The notes beneath the pieces were generated by a model that was not told where the DNA came from, did no database searches, and was given only the letters and a program-made list of their open reading frames with translations. A stretch of 42,035 nt of DNA from Nitrospira sp. (GTDB lineage: Bacteria > Nitrospirota > Nitrospiria > Nitrospirales > Nitrospiraceae), in assembly GCA_005116955.1 (NCBI GenBank), contig SWDI01000005.1, positions 264,928-306,962 of the forward strand, read 5' to 3'. Positions within the stretch are counted from its first letter, which is position 1. Each line of letters opens with the position of its first letter. Both the position numbers and the translations under genes were made by a program. Shown here one piece after another: positions 10,089 through 19,101 of the stretch.

Positions 10089-11305
10089 AACGGCCCACCC
10101 ATCGACATCTGCTCACGAAGAGCCTCGGACTTGAGCGCATAGCTGCCTTGCGTGACGACTTCGTCGCCGTCTTTCAATCCGCTCTTGACCTCGATGTAGT
10201 CAGTCGACGACTCTCCGATCTTCACTTCGCGCGATTCAAACCGGCGGGGTCCACGCGCCAGGAATACGATCGTGCGACTTCCGACTTGCTGAACGGCCGC
10301 GCGGGGAACGGCTAAGACCGATTCTTCCTGCGCAAGCAATGTCACCTCCGCGAACATTTCCGGACGTAACCGTCGGTCGGGGTTGGGAATCTCCGAACGT
10401 GCCGTGACCGTTCTGGTGGCCGGATCGATCACGGCCCCGACATAGGTAATGGCGCCATGGAACACCGTCTCCGGATACGCTGAGACTCGAACCTCGACAG
10501 CAAGACCTGTTTTCAGTTTCCCGACCTGCTGTTCCGGAAAGTCCGCCCGGACCCAGACCGTCGAGAGGTCCGCCACGGCGAAGAGTGTTTTGTTCGGATC
10601 GACCACTTCTCCGACGGTCGCATTTCGCTCGATGATTTCACCGGAGAAGGGAGCGCGCAGAAAGACCTGGGCCACTTCCGCATGGGGCAATGTCTCGGCA
10701 GCCAGTCGTTCGATTTCTCGTTCCGCCATCCCGAGCAAGTGGAGTTTTTCTTCGGCTTCATAGAGCTCGGCCTTCGCATTCTCATGGTCGGCTTCACGTC
10801 GCTGATATTCACTAACCCCGACCGCCCCCTCGGCCAAGAGCGCCTTGGCCCGCTCGAGGGCCTTCTCCGCCACTCTCATCGCCGTCCGTCTTTTGCGATA
10901 TGCCAACTGGGCCTCGCCGAATGCGGGGCTATCGAGCAGAAGAAGCCGATCTCCGGATCGAACGCGATCCCCAAGGTTGACATTCACGGCAACGATGCGT
11001 CCAGGAACTCGCGGGCTGAGGTGAGCGAGCCGATTCTCGTTCGGCAAGATCTTTCCCCCTTGGGCTTTAAGGGATACTCGAATGGGGTGGAATTGCGCAC
11101 GGTCCGTGTGGATCTGTGTGAGCGCGGCACTGCCCTCGGGCAATTCAATGATGGCGGGTTGGGCGGACGACTTCGTGGTGTGCGGACTCGGCTTCGGCGC
11201 GTCGCCTTGTGTCGGCTGACATGAGACGTATGCCACACCAACCGTTATGGCTATGACGATCCGGCAAGCGAATCCTGGTGAAGGCCCCTTCCAGGAAGAG
11301 ATCAT
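10085..11305 (-). CDS. cusB: RND efflux periplasmic adaptor lipoprotein, CusB/CzcB family
   Basis: This membrane-fusion protein links the RND pump to an outer-membrane channel. The start at 11303-11305 follows a GGGGAGG site and gives 406 residues; the longer frame to 11353 has no such support. A lipobox-like AYVSC (Cys29) suggests lipid anchoring. The order is beta-barrel and lipoyl half (RVPGRIVAVNVNLGDRV), a coiled-coil hairpin of about 70 residues (AYRKRRTAMRVAEKALERAK...), the second lipoyl half (LRAPFSGEIIERNATVGE), then beta-barrel and membrane-proximal domains. It overlaps the pump gene by four bases, so the two are translationally coupled. The methionine-rich copper site of E. coli CusB is not obvious. 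Confidence 0.92.
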   Translation of the reverse strand: MISSWKGPSPGFACRIVIAITVGVAYVSCQPTQGDAPKPSPHTTKSSAQPAIIELPEGSAALTQIHTDRAQFHPIRVSLKAQGGKILPNENRLAHLSPRVPGRIVAVNVNLGDRVRSGDRLLLLDSPAFGEAQLAYRKRRTAMRVAEKALERAKALLAEGAVGVSEYQRREADHENAKAELYEAEEKLHLLGMAEREIERLAAETLPHAEVAQVFLRAPFSGEIIERNATVGEVVDPNKTLFAVADLSTVWVRADFPEQQVGKLKTGLAVEVRVSAYPETVFHGAITYVGAVIDPATRTVTARSEIPNPDRRLRPEMFAEVTLLAQEESVLAVPRAAVQQVGSRTIVFLARGPRRFESREVKIGESSTDYIEVKSGLKDGDEVVTQGSYALKSEALREQMSMGGPL

Positions 11306-11371
11306 GGCAGTCCTCCCCTCGCCACTGTAGGCGTCTATCGTTCTGCTGGGCACGACGAATGTCCACGAAAT

Positions 11372-11800
11372 CTAGACAAGAGGGCGAGGCGGACCGCGAG
11401 AAAAGATGGGGTCTGGAGACGGCACGGATGGCTGAACGGAGACGATGTTCGGTGGCGCCCAAGAACAGGCTTCGGCAGCTGAACCGACGGCACACACAAA
11501 CCCGAGCACCTTGGCAAAGAGCTGTGTGAGAGATTTTTGATCCGACGAATCGTGAAGCAGTGATAAGCAGAACTCGGTGTGCCCATCACCTACGTGCGCA
11601 GACGGTGCACGCTCGCCGACATTCTCCTGCACTGAATGGCCCGCTCGAACGACTCGCCGATGGTTATCGAATTCGCAGTCAAGATCCGGAGACCACACCG
11701 TGTGCACGGTGCCTCCGTGAATGTGTCCCGATTGTCCGTGGCGGTGATCCGCTTCGGGGTGGACGTGAAAGAAGGGGACAACCAGCATCCACACCCCCAC
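11372..11800 (-). CDS. DUF2946-like His-rich small exported protein (copper cluster copy)
   Basis: The frame is 142 codons from a GTG at 11798-11800, but the true start is uncertain: the sequence before it continues a plausible signal peptide back to an ATT codon just after an in-frame TGA. It has a hydrophobic N-terminus ending in PFFHVHPEADHRHG, several His-rich stretches (HGQSGHIHGG), cysteines in the second half, and a C-terminal SRGPPRP. The Arg-x-Pro-Pro end and His-rich middle are features I associate with DUF2946 small proteins, and three others occur in this window. It sits 66 bases upstream of the adaptor gene, so it is probably the first gene of the efflux operon. A role in periplasmic metal binding is inferred, not shown. 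Confidence 0.6.
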   Translation of the reverse strand: MGVWMLVVPFFHVHPEADHRHGQSGHIHGGTVHTVWSPDLDCEFDNHRRVVRAGHSVQENVGERAPSAHVGDGHTEFCLSLLHDSSDQKSLTQLFAKVLGFVCAVGSAAEACSWAPPNIVSVQPSVPSPDPIFSRGPPRPLV

Positions 11801-11993
11801 CCATCCGAAGACCGCCGTGCGAGCTGATGAGCGAATTCAACAAGGTATTCTCATCACAGCCTCAGCCTAGCACGATTCTGAATTGTCATCAATCACACGA
11901 GAATGACGAACCAGTCATTGGCGTAGGCCATCGTAAACTCACCTAGCAACATGCGTATGAGACCCATCGGTCCGGCATGAACCAGTCAGAAAC

Positions 11994-12146
11994 TCACCGT
12001 ACATCCTCGAATTCCCAGAAATGCATCGCGGGCATGCCGCGAACGCTGATGGGCGCCGGGATAGCCATGCACGTGATTTCCTCAGGCAGGCTGTCTTTGA
12101 GTGCCTCAAGCGTGACCTCAGCATTCTCATCAAAGGGCGGTTTCAA
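11994..12146 (-). CDS. Possible 50-residue ORF of unknown function
   Basis: A frame from a TTG at 12144-12146 to a TGA at 11994-11996 encodes an acidic peptide beginning LKPPFDENAEVTLEALKDSL and ending MHFWEFEDVR. Its codon pattern and amino-acid composition look coding rather than random. There is no clear ribosome site and an in-frame TAG stands three bases before the TTG-containing codon pair, so it may be a remnant of a longer gene. It lies in the 426-base stretch between the Cu-ATPase and the DUF2946-like gene, where nothing else is recognisable. Confidence 0.3.
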   Translation of the reverse strand: MKPPFDENAEVTLEALKDSLPEEITCMAIPAPISVRGMPAMHFWEFEDVR

Positions 12147-12226
12147 GTCCTACGTGCAACAGGTGAATGAAGGTGAGGGGAACAATTGCACGAGGAGGTG
12201 TACTGTTATTGGATAGTCAAGGCGTG

Positions 12227-14851
12227 TTACAGAGGTAACCTCCGCAACCGAAGCGCGTTCGCGATGACTGAGACGGAACTAAACGTCATGGCAGCACTAG
12301 CGATCATTGGGCTCAAGAGCACCCCGACGAACGGATAGAGAACCCCGGCGGCGATCGGAACTCCCAATGTGTTGTAGACGAACGCGAAGAAAAGGTTCTG
12401 GCGAATGTTCTTCATCGTCCCTCGACTCAACCGGCGCGCTCTGGCGATGGCTCGAAGATCGCCCTTCACCAGCGTCACACCCGCGCTTTCCATCGCCACA
12501 TCAGTCCCGGTTCCCATGGCAATCCCCACGTGCGCCTGCGCCAAAGCCGGCGCATCGTTGATCCCATCTCCCGCCATGGCCACGACATGTCCGTCTGCTT
12601 GGAACCGCTTGATGACCGCCGCCTTTTGCTCGGGCAAGACATCGGCCTGCACTTCATCGATCTGGAGCCTGCGCGCCACCGCCTCAGCGGTCGTCCGGTT
12701 GTCACCGGTCAGCATCACGATCCGCAGTCCTTCACGATGCAATAAATCGATGGCCTCCGGCGTGGTGGGCTTGACCGGATCAGCCACGCCCAGCAACCCT
12801 GCCGGCTTGCCATCGATTGCCGCGAACATCACGGTCTGGCCCTCACGTCTTAAAGGTTCAGCCTGCGCCAACAAGGCCGTCGTCTCGATGTTCGACTCGT
12901 TGAGAAACAGAGCTGTCCCCACGGTCACCACACGGCCCTCAACCGTCCCCGTGACTCCTTTCCCCGTGAGTGAACGAAAACCCTGTGCCTTCGCGGCAAC
13001 GATTCCCTTGTCTCGTGCACCAGACACGATCGCCGCCGCCAAGGGATGCTCGCTGCCTTGCTCCAACCCAGCTACTAACTTCAGAAGCTCCGTCTCGCGA
13101 AAATCCGGTAACGGAGCGACCGTCATGAGACGAGGCTTGCCCTCCGTCAGCGTGCCAGTTTTGTCTACAACGAGAATGTCCACCTTTGCCAAGGTCTCCA
13201 GCGCTTCCGCGTTTCGGATCAACACCCCTGCCGTCGCGCCACGTCCGGTGCCGACCATGATCGACATGGGTGTCGCAAGTCCCAATGCACAGGGACAGGC
13301 GATGATCAACACCGCAACCGCGTTCAATAACGCATAGGCCATACGCGGTTCGGGACCAAGGAACGCCCACATCGTGAAGGTGACGAGGGCAACAAGGATC
13401 ACGATCGGTACAAAATACCCAGCCACGACATCAGCCAACCGTTGAATCGGTGCGCGCGTGCGCTGCGCTTCGCTGACCATGCGGACAATTTGAGAGAGCA
13501 ACGTCTCGCAACCGACTCGCTCGGCCCGCATGACGAAACTGCCCGTTCCATTGACGGTCGCCCCCACCACTTTCTGTCCTGCTCGCTTTTCCACGGGAAT
13601 CGATTCACCGGTGACCATCGATTCGTCGACGGTACTCATCCCATCCACCACCACTCCATCGACGGGTATCTTCTCACCTGGTCGGACGCGTAATTGGTCC
13701 CCCACCTGGACCTGGTCCAATGGAATATCCTCTTCGCGATCAGCCCGGACAATCCGCGCCGTCTTTGGCGCGAGCCCTAAGAGCGCCTTGAGGGCGCTGC
13801 TGGTTTGACTCCGAGCCCGTAATTCCAGCACCTGCCCCAGCAAAACCAGCGCGATGATGGCTACCGCTGGTTCAAAGTAGACGGCGAGCGCTCCGCCGTG
13901 ACCACGGAACGAATCAGGGAACAGGCCTGGCGCGAGAGTTGCCACGACGCTGTAGAAATAGGCCGCACCGGTACCAAGACCGATGAGGGTAAACATATTC
14001 AAGTGGCGATTGACGAGCGAGGCCCACGCTCGTTCAAACAACGGCCACCCAACCCAGAACACCACCGGCGTCGCCAGCGCGAACTGAAACCAGACCAGTG
14101 CTCTTCCTGAAAAGAGGTGCTGCAACGGCTGACTCGGCATCATCTCTGAAACCATCAACGCCAGGATGGGCAAGCCAAGCACAACGCTCTGCCAAAATCG
14201 GCGAGTCATGTCGACCAGCTCGGGATTGGCTTCTTCCATTGTCACCGTACGAGGCTCCAAGGCCATCCCGCAGATCGAGCAACTCCCAGGATCAACCTGC
14301 ACAATTTCTGGATGCATGGGACAGGTATATTCGGTCCGCGTGCTCGCAACCGTCACGTCCGCTGGCTCCAGCGCCATCCCGCAGACAGGGCAAGCGCCCG
14401 GCTTGGTTTCCGACACCTCTGGATCCATCGGGCAGACATATTGGACGCTGCCGCCGGCTGGGCCAGGCGTCGGCTTCGGAATGCGCTGGTCAGGTGGGGT
14501 CAGATAATAGTCGGAATCGGCTCTGAATTTTTCTAGACATCGAGTGGCACAGAAGTAATACGTCTTCCCTCCATATTCGTACGAACCGGCTGCAGTGGCC
14601 GGTTGCACTGTCATACCACACACGGGATCGATCTCACCCGGCGTCGCCTGCACCATCATCGGCAGCGGCTTCCGCGGAGCAGGCATGGTGATGAGAGTGA
14701 GCGGCTTCTGGCTCAGCGCCCGGTCGGGGTCGGCACGAAACCGTTCCAGACATGACACGGCGCAAAAATAATAGGTCGTGCCGTTATGGTCATACCGACC
14801 GGCCGCCTTGGCCGGATCAACCGTCATACCGCAGATAGGATCAATCGCCAT
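12227..14851 (-). CDS. copA: Cu(I)-exporting P1B-type ATPase with two YHS and two heavy-metal-binding domains
   Basis: The protein has 874 residues from the ATG at 14849-14851. It pumps Cu(I) out of the cytoplasm at the cost of ATP. Four metal modules precede the core: YHS domains at about 4-44 and 75-115 (DPxCGMTV...YYFC..xC) and two CPMxPE...CxxCGMAL domains at about 139-162 and 176-200. The core has CPC at 519-521, [11 protein letters not shown] with the phosphorylated Asp563, the nucleotide-binding domain, and [10 protein letters not shown]. The YN...P motif near the end and the [17 protein letters not shown] segment are the Cu(I) (P1B-1) signature. Classical HMA domains are absent. It lies 51 bases downstream of a DsbA-like gene on the same strand. 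The name follows the ATPase usage and is distinct from the multicopper oxidase also called CopA. Confidence 0.95.
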   Translation of the reverse strand: MAIDPICGMTVDPAKAAGRYDHNGTTYYFCAVSCLERFRADPDRALSQKPLTLITMPAPRKPLPMMVQATPGEIDPVCGMTVQPATAAGSYEYGGKTYYFCATRCLEKFRADSDYYLTPPDQRIPKPTPGPAGGSVQYVCPMDPEVSETKPGACPVCGMALEPADVTVASTRTEYTCPMHPEIVQVDPGSCSICGMALEPRTVTMEEANPELVDMTRRFWQSVVLGLPILALMVSEMMPSQPLQHLFSGRALVWFQFALATPVVFWVGWPLFERAWASLVNRHLNMFTLIGLGTGAAYFYSVVATLAPGLFPDSFRGHGGALAVYFEPAVAIIALVLLGQVLELRARSQTSSALKALLGLAPKTARIVRADREEDIPLDQVQVGDQLRVRPGEKIPVDGVVVDGMSTVDESMVTGESIPVEKRAGQKVVGATVNGTGSFVMRAERVGCETLLSQIVRMVSEAQRTRAPIQRLADVVAGYFVPIVILVALVTFTMWAFLGPEPRMAYALLNAVAVLIIACPCALGLATPMSIMVGTGRGATAGVLIRNAEALETLAKVDILVVDKTGTLTEGKPRLMTVAPLPDFRETELLKLVAGLEQGSEHPLAAAIVSGARDKGIVAAKAQGFRSLTGKGVTGTVEGRVVTVGTALFLNESNIETTALLAQAEPLRREGQTVMFAAIDGKPAGLLGVADPVKPTTPEAIDLLHREGLRIVMLTGDNRTTAEAVARRLQIDEVQADVLPEQKAAVIKRFQADGHVVAMAGDGINDAPALAQAHVGIAMGTGTDVAMESAGVTLVKGDLRAIARARRLSRGTMKNIRQNLFFAFVYNTLGVPIAAGVLYPFVGVLLSPMIASAAMTFSSVSVIANALRLRRLPL

Positions 14852-14902
14852 TATCAACGGGCCTCTTCTCGTCCCCTTCTACTATTCCCCTTTCACTCCT
14901 CA

Positions 14903-15559
14903 CTACTTCTTCGCATCCGCTTCGAGAATGCTCCGGATAATGATGATGACGTTCTCAGGTGTCATGTTCGCACCATCGACCTTGATATTCCCGTCCAGCA
15001 AGAGCGACGGCGTGGATGACACCTTGATCCGTTCACCCCATCGACGCCCCTCTTCGAACAGTTTGGCAGGTTTTCCACTTTCCATTCCCATTTCGAACGT
15101 GTTGACGTCCAACCCGACCTCCCGGATCAACATGGCACGAATGGAACGATCCAGCACCCCATCAAGTTTTTCCTTGTGAATGATGCGAAACAAGACGGCC
15201 TTCATCTGATCGCCTTTGCCCATCAGCTTCGCCTGCTCATACATGTCGAACGGGGTCGGTAGCTTCCCGGGAATCACGGGAAATCCAACCATGGTGACTT
15301 CGACCTTATTCCCAAATTCCTTCAGTAGCAGAGGGACCCCTGTCTCCTCGAAGTGATGACAATGCGGGCAATAGAAATCCGCAAATTCGATCGCCTTCAC
15401 CTTGCCTGCTTGATGAGTCGACGGCTCATCCTTGAGGATCTCGAACTTGCCCTTCAGTACCGGCTTGTCCACAGCGGCACTCACCGGTGCATGCACAAAC
15501 CCAATCGCACCCACAGCTACAAGCACACACGTCCAGATCGACATCGTCCGACCGTTCAT
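14903..15559 (-). CDS. DsbA-family thiol:disulfide oxidoreductase
   Basis: This is an exported thioredoxin-fold protein of 218 residues. A signal peptide covers about 1-29. The active site CPHC is at Cys64-Cys67 in FADFYCPHCHHFEETG, followed by an inserted helical domain and the cis-proline region (SSTPSLLLDGN). It should oxidise cysteine pairs in periplasmic proteins. The start has a strong AAAGGAG site eight bases upstream. It is the first gene of the minus-strand copper block. Copper promotes wrong disulfides, and the neighbouring proteins carry Cys-rich domains, so linkage to metal stress is reasonable but inferred. It might alternatively be DsbG/DsbC-like, but the size and CPHC favour DsbA. 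Confidence 0.88.
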   Translation of the reverse strand: MNGRTMSIWTCVLVAVGAIGFVHAPVSAAVDKPVLKGKFEILKDEPSTHQAGKVKAIEFADFYCPHCHHFEETGVPLLLKEFGNKVEVTMVGFPVIPGKLPTPFDMYEQAKLMGKGDQMKAVLFRIIHKEKLDGVLDRSIRAMLIREVGLDVNTFEMGMESGKPAKLFEEGRRWGERIKVSSTPSLLLDGNIKVDGANMTPENVIIIIRSILEADAKK

Positions 15560-15641
15560 CTGAAACTCCTTTCACGAGTAAGATAGTCGTGCCCCATTAT
15601 AGCGGATGGAGCGCCTCCTTGTGCTCTGTTATACTGTTGTC

Positions 15642-16184
15642 ATGCGAATATCTTGGCCTGTTTCGATCCCGTCGGTGTTGTTGATTGTATCTGGCTGTGC
15701 CTCAAACGGGCACCTGACTGGCGTCATGCCTGCAGCCCCTTCTCAGATCAGTTATGCGCAGGTGCAGGAAACACCAGGATCATACAACGGACAGCCGGTG
15801 ACGTTCGGAGGGAAGGTGCTGGGCGCACGGCGCTTGAAGGAGGGGACGAGGATCGAAATTCTTCAATTGGCACTGGACTCCTCTCTCCAGCCAACGATGG
15901 ACCTCAGCAAATCCCAGGGCCGATTCATCGCGATGCAGAAGCAATTCCTTGATCCTGCAACGATCCCCCCCGGTACATTTGTAACCGTTACAGGAGAGAT
16001 GGCTGGGTCTGTCACTCTCCCACTCGATGAGACGGAGTACACCTACCCACTTCTCAACGTCACCAATCTGCGCGTGTGGACCGAGAACGACGAGGAGCCT
16101 CCTCGCATTCGCCGTCCCATCGGCCCTGGCCCCTATTGGGGACCCTACTGGTCTCCATACTGGCACGCCTGGCCCTACTATTGA
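15642..16184 (+). CDS. Slp-family outer-membrane lipoprotein
   Basis: The protein has 180 residues with a lipoprotein signal (LLIVSGC, Cys19). The mature part follows the Slp pattern: SYAQVQETPGSYNGQPVTFGGKVLGARRLKEGTRIEILQ is split here as SYAQVQETPGSYNGQPV then FGGKVL, later SQGRFIAM, FLDPATIPPGTFVTVTGE and YTYPLLNVTNLRVW. The tail is rich in Pro, Tyr and Trp (GPYWGPYW repeats). Slp proteins are starvation-inducible outer-membrane lipoproteins of unknown mechanism. No ribosome site precedes the ATG; a TATACT at 15630-15635 would place transcription start at about the A of the ATG, so the message may be leaderless. The gene is divergent from dsbA with 82 bases between. Confidence 0.82.
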   Translation: MRISWPVSIPSVLLIVSGCASNGHLTGVMPAAPSQISYAQVQETPGSYNGQPVTFGGKVLGARRLKEGTRIEILQLALDSSLQPTMDLSKSQGRFIAMQKQFLDPATIPPGTFVTVTGEMAGSVTLPLDETEYTYPLLNVTNLRVWTENDEEPPRIRRPIGPGPYWGPYWSPYWHAWPYY

Positions 16185-16323
16185 TGAGCCTCATCGGTCA
16201 AGCGACCGTCATATGCCCACCCCTCAGACCAGACATTTCCTATTGGCACCCAACATCTCAGGGGCAAGATACCTGCCCGATGGAGAAGCACAGATGACAA
16301 AGATAGCTCGTCGGGAGGATCGA

Positions 16324-17013
16324 ATGAAAAAACACGGCTCCTCGAACCTAAGCTCGTCCGTCGTGAACACACTGAAGGAACACATCGTTCACTGGCACTA
16401 CCCGCCGGAACACCGGTTAACCGAAGACGAATTGTGCAAGACCTTCGGCGTGAGCCGCAGTCCAGTTCGGGAGGCGCTCCGGGTGTTGGCAGCTGATGGC
16501 TTCGTTAAAAAACTGCCGAATCGGAGTTACGCGGTCAAGCAGTATAGCATCGAAGAAATCGAGGAGCTGTATGAGGTGCGCCTAGCCCTGGAGCTCTATA
16601 CCGTCGAACGCCTCGCGACCAAGAAACAGACGACACAGCTTGCTGCCGATCTTGCCGACCTTAAACAAACCTGGACTGAACTTTTGAAGGAATCGTCCAA
16701 GAAACCAGAGGAATTCGCCATCCTGGACACACTCTTTCACGATACACTGGCCCGAGCACTGGGAAATAAATCCCTTCTGCAGCACCTTCGGACCATCAAT
16801 GAACGCCTCAGGCTGTTTCGAATGCTCGATTTTGAGAGACGCGACCGCGCTAAACACACCTGCCACCAACATCTGGAGATTTTGGATCGGATTGTGGCTA
16901 AGGATGCCCCAGGCGCGCGTGCCGCCATGCAGATGAATATCGAGGAAGGACGCCGCCTCATCCCTACAACGATCAAAGATGCGCTGGCCAGGGCTTACTT
17001 AAAGAATACCTAA
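16324..17013 (+). CDS. GntR-family regulator, FCD (FadR-type) subgroup, copy 1
   Basis: The protein has 229 residues from the ATG at 16324, which follows GGGAGG by five bases; an ATG at 16294 is a second candidate. The N-terminal winged helix (LTEDELCKTFGVSRSPVREALRVLAADGFV) is textbook GntR. The C-terminal all-helical FCD domain keeps an Asp-x3-His pair (LDTLFH) and a later His (CHQHLEIL), both usual metal or effector ligands, while the usual last His appears replaced by Asn (MQMNIEEG). By eye about two thirds of residues match copy 2, and the recognition helices are nearly identical, so both may bind the same operator. It probably controls the ureide locus downstream. The 16185-16323 gap shows no palindrome. 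Confidence 0.92.
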   Translation: MKKHGSSNLSSSVVNTLKEHIVHWHYPPEHRLTEDELCKTFGVSRSPVREALRVLAADGFVKKLPNRSYAVKQYSIEEIEELYEVRLALELYTVERLATKKQTTQLAADLADLKQTWTELLKESSKKPEEFAILDTLFHDTLARALGNKSLLQHLRTINERLRLFRMLDFERRDRAKHTCHQHLEILDRIVAKDAPGARAAMQMNIEEGRRLIPTTIKDALARAYLKNT

Positions 17014-17134
17014 ATTGTACTGCATAATCTCTGGAACGATGGTCGGCATCTTGGGTTTACCTCGCCCCACCCCCTCCCAACGCTTGACATTTTTCATACC
17101 GTGAGAGCGAGCACGAGCAGGACGTCCAGGCAGA

Positions 17135-17164
17135 TTGAACTTAGTAGACCTAATTGTATACAAT
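17135..17164 (+). promoter_or_regulatory. Promoter with palindromic GntR-type operator
   Basis: TTGAAC at 17135-17140 and TATACA at 17157-17162 are spaced by 16 bases and make a reasonable sigma-70 promoter. The -10 box lies inside a perfect 12-base palindrome, ATTGTATACAAT (17153-17164). FCD-type GntR proteins typically bind such short palindromes built on TGT/ACA, so repression of the second regulator by itself or its twin is likely. It lies 104 bases before the ATG at 17269. A nearly identical site occurs before fdrA. The rest of the 255-base gap shows no other clear element apart from an isolated TTGACA at 17084. Confidence 0.6.
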
Positions 17165-17268
17165 CAATAGGGCTGGTGCCGCCGGAAATAAACCCGGTTT
17201 GTCTGTCCGCACAGCATGTGACATCCACCTTGGGTTATTCCTGAGGTTCAGACTCGCGAAAGAATATC

Positions 17269-17979
17269 ATGATTCGCAATGACCGAATCGTAGAAGAAGA
17301 ACCATCCAACCTTAGTTCATCGATTGTCGCCACACTGAAAGAACAGATCATTCACTGGCACTACCCACCCGAACATCGGCTGACCGAAATCGAACTCTGC
17401 AAGACATTCAACGTGAGTCGGAGCCCTGTCCGGGAAGCGCTCCGTGTACTGGCAACCGATGGATTCGTAAAGAAATTGCCGAATCGCGGCTACGTGGTCA
17501 GGCAGCATAACATCGTTGAGATCGAGGAGCTGTATGAAGTGCGACTAGCCCTGGAACTCTATGCCGTCGAATGCTTAGCAAAGAGGGGTCCGCTCAACAA
17601 AAATGATGGGGAGGACTTGGTTAAGTTAAAGCGGACCTGGACTGGCCTGCTGAACGGATCTTCCAAGAAAGCCGAGGAACTCGCCAGACTAGACACTCAG
17701 TTTCACGAGACACTCGCCCAAGCTGCAGGAAACAAGATGCTCTTGCGGCACCTTCGGACCATCAACGAGCGCTTGATGCTTTTTCGTATGATCGATTTCG
17801 ACAAGACGGATCGAGCCAAGAGCACATGCCATCAACATCTTAAAATCCTGAAGTGCATAACAGCCCAGGATACGCCTGGAGCACGGGCGACAATGCAACA
17901 AAACATCGAAGAGGGACGCAACAACGTCCATACGGCGATCAAGGATGCATTAGCCAGAGCCTACTCGATGAAAACCTAA
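17269..17979 (+). CDS. GntR-family regulator, FCD (FadR-type) subgroup, copy 2
   Basis: The protein has 236 residues and is a tandem paralogue of the preceding gene. The winged helix (LTEIELCKTFNVSRSPVREALRVLATDGFV) and the FCD domain with LDTQFH and CHQHLKIL are conserved. The segment after residue 100 (KRGPLNKNDGEDLVKL) and the C-terminal ligand region differ most from copy 1, which suggests that the two sense different effectors or respond differently to one. Its own promoter holds the palindrome at 17153-17164. It lies 38 bases before the DUF2877 gene and could be cotranscribed with it. Role inferred: ligand-responsive control of the transporter and catabolic genes that follow. Confidence 0.92.
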   Translation: MIRNDRIVEEEPSNLSSSIVATLKEQIIHWHYPPEHRLTEIELCKTFNVSRSPVREALRVLATDGFVKKLPNRGYVVRQHNIVEIEELYEVRLALELYAVECLAKRGPLNKNDGEDLVKLKRTWTGLLNGSSKKAEELARLDTQFHETLAQAAGNKMLLRHLRTINERLMLFRMIDFDKTDRAKSTCHQHLKILKCITAQDTPGARATMQQNIEEGRNNVHTAIKDALARAYSMKT

Positions 17980-18017
17980 TGAGCGCCCCGTAATTTCGGG
18001 ACGATGGGGTACCCATC

Positions 18018-18998
18018 GTGCGTGTTCAGGCCCTTTCGGTCGGCATTCAGGTACCGCGCCATCCTTTCAGCGGAACCGTGCACAGTGTGTTCCGCCAGGC
18101 CTGCAACCTATGGCTAGAGACTGATACACTATTGACCCTACTTTCATGCCAGAAAGGTAATGTCCCTCACGGCATTCGCTTAGACACCTCATCTCATTTT
18201 GACTTCCTACATACCCTTCGAGTTGGACAATCAGCCGCATGTCGGGGAGGAATACTCCGCATCGACGGAGCTGATTGTTCCGTCGATCTGCGACCTGCAC
18301 GCCCCTGGCACATCGATCTCAAAGGGTTGTACATCGATCTTTGCCGACCCACTCAGGCTCAATCCTGGGCAGTTGCTTGGTCCGAATTGAAATCGCATCA
18401 TTGTAAAAGTGGCATGTCGGAGAATCTTGGTGCCTTTTTCCTATCGGAAGGACGACCTGCCACACCAGTGGCCTCGGAGATTCTTCTCCAACAGGGAGCT
18501 TACACTATCCCGTCACTCCTACAGACGACATGTCGCCTCCAATTAAGAGAGTCCATGATCTCCGTTCAATCACTGATCGGACTTGGATACGGATTGACTC
18601 CCTCAGGCGATGATTTTCTCGTGGGTTATTTGGCCGGATTATGGTGCACGGCAGGGGCCAACCTATCTCGGATCCAATTTCTGATGGCCTTAGGCTCTGA
18701 ACTGTCACAAGTGTCACGGAATACCAATGATATTAGCTGCACCTATCTCCGATCCGCAGCCAAGGGCCATGTCTCGGAACCGATCGCGAAATTAGCGCAG
18801 CGACTGACCCAGGCAAACGATATGAGCAACATCAGGGCAGCCACGCAAGCCGCGTTGCAAGTCGGCCATACTTCTGGCTCCGACGGGGTGTTAGGCCTGC
18901 TGTTGGGCTGTCTTGTGTGGCAGGGCCTGCCTCCGCATCTCATTTTCAGTGACCTTCTTCGTTTGTCTGTTATCTGCAATTCAAGATCCCAACCATGA
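18018..18998 (+). CDS. allH: DUF2877 protein, AllH-like subunit of a carbamoyltransferase
   Basis: The protein has 326 residues from a GTG at 18018-18020. The signature GLGYGLTPSGDDFLVGYLAGL is split as GLGYGLTPSGDDFL at about 188-201 followed by the helix VGYLAGLW; this Gly/Asp motif defines DUF2877. In E. coli the DUF2877 protein YlbF (AllH) works with FdrA (AllF) and YlbE (AllG) as an oxamate carbamoyltransferase that turns oxalurate and phosphate into oxamate and carbamoyl phosphate. Here it precedes fdrA and the DUF1116 gene instead of following them, with 290 bases between. The start is the least certain point; no strong ribosome site is visible. The family is secure; the substrate in this organism is unknown. 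Confidence 0.85.
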   Translation: MRVQALSVGIQVPRHPFSGTVHSVFRQACNLWLETDTLLTLLSCQKGNVPHGIRLDTSSHFDFLHTLRVGQSAACRGGILRIDGADCSVDLRPARPWHIDLKGLYIDLCRPTQAQSWAVAWSELKSHHCKSGMSENLGAFFLSEGRPATPVASEILLQQGAYTIPSLLQTTCRLQLRESMISVQSLIGLGYGLTPSGDDFLVGYLAGLWCTAGANLSRIQFLMALGSELSQVSRNTNDISCTYLRSAAKGHVSEPIAKLAQRLTQANDMSNIRAATQAALQVGHTSGSDGVLGLLLGCLVWQGLPPHLIFSDLLRLSVICNSRSQP

Positions 18999-19089
18999 AA
19001 CTAGAATCGAAAGACGCAAGAGGTGATGAAACGATGTCCGTTCATCGAGTGACTCGGCCTATGACCCGAACTCAGGCTTTGCCCTTGAC

Positions 19090-19101
19090 TTGGTATACAA
19101 T
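19090..19101 (+). promoter_or_regulatory. Second copy of the GntR-type operator, before fdrA
   Basis: TTGGTATACAAT differs from the perfect palindrome at 17153-17164 in the first and fourth bases only. It follows TTGACT (19085-19090), a possible -35 box, in the 290-base gap between the DUF2877 gene and fdrA. A binding protein here would overlap or flank the -35 region of an fdrA promoter. I could not fix a convincing -10 box (TATCAG at 19127 paired with TTGTGT at 19104 is one option). The rest of 18999-19288 shows nothing else. Confidence 0.5.

Noticed and set aside
12405-13337. 310-codon plus-strand frame
   Set aside because: It is antisense to the P-type ATPase core, whose CPC and DKTGT motifs lie here; Ser/Pro/Arg/Ala-rich nonsense.
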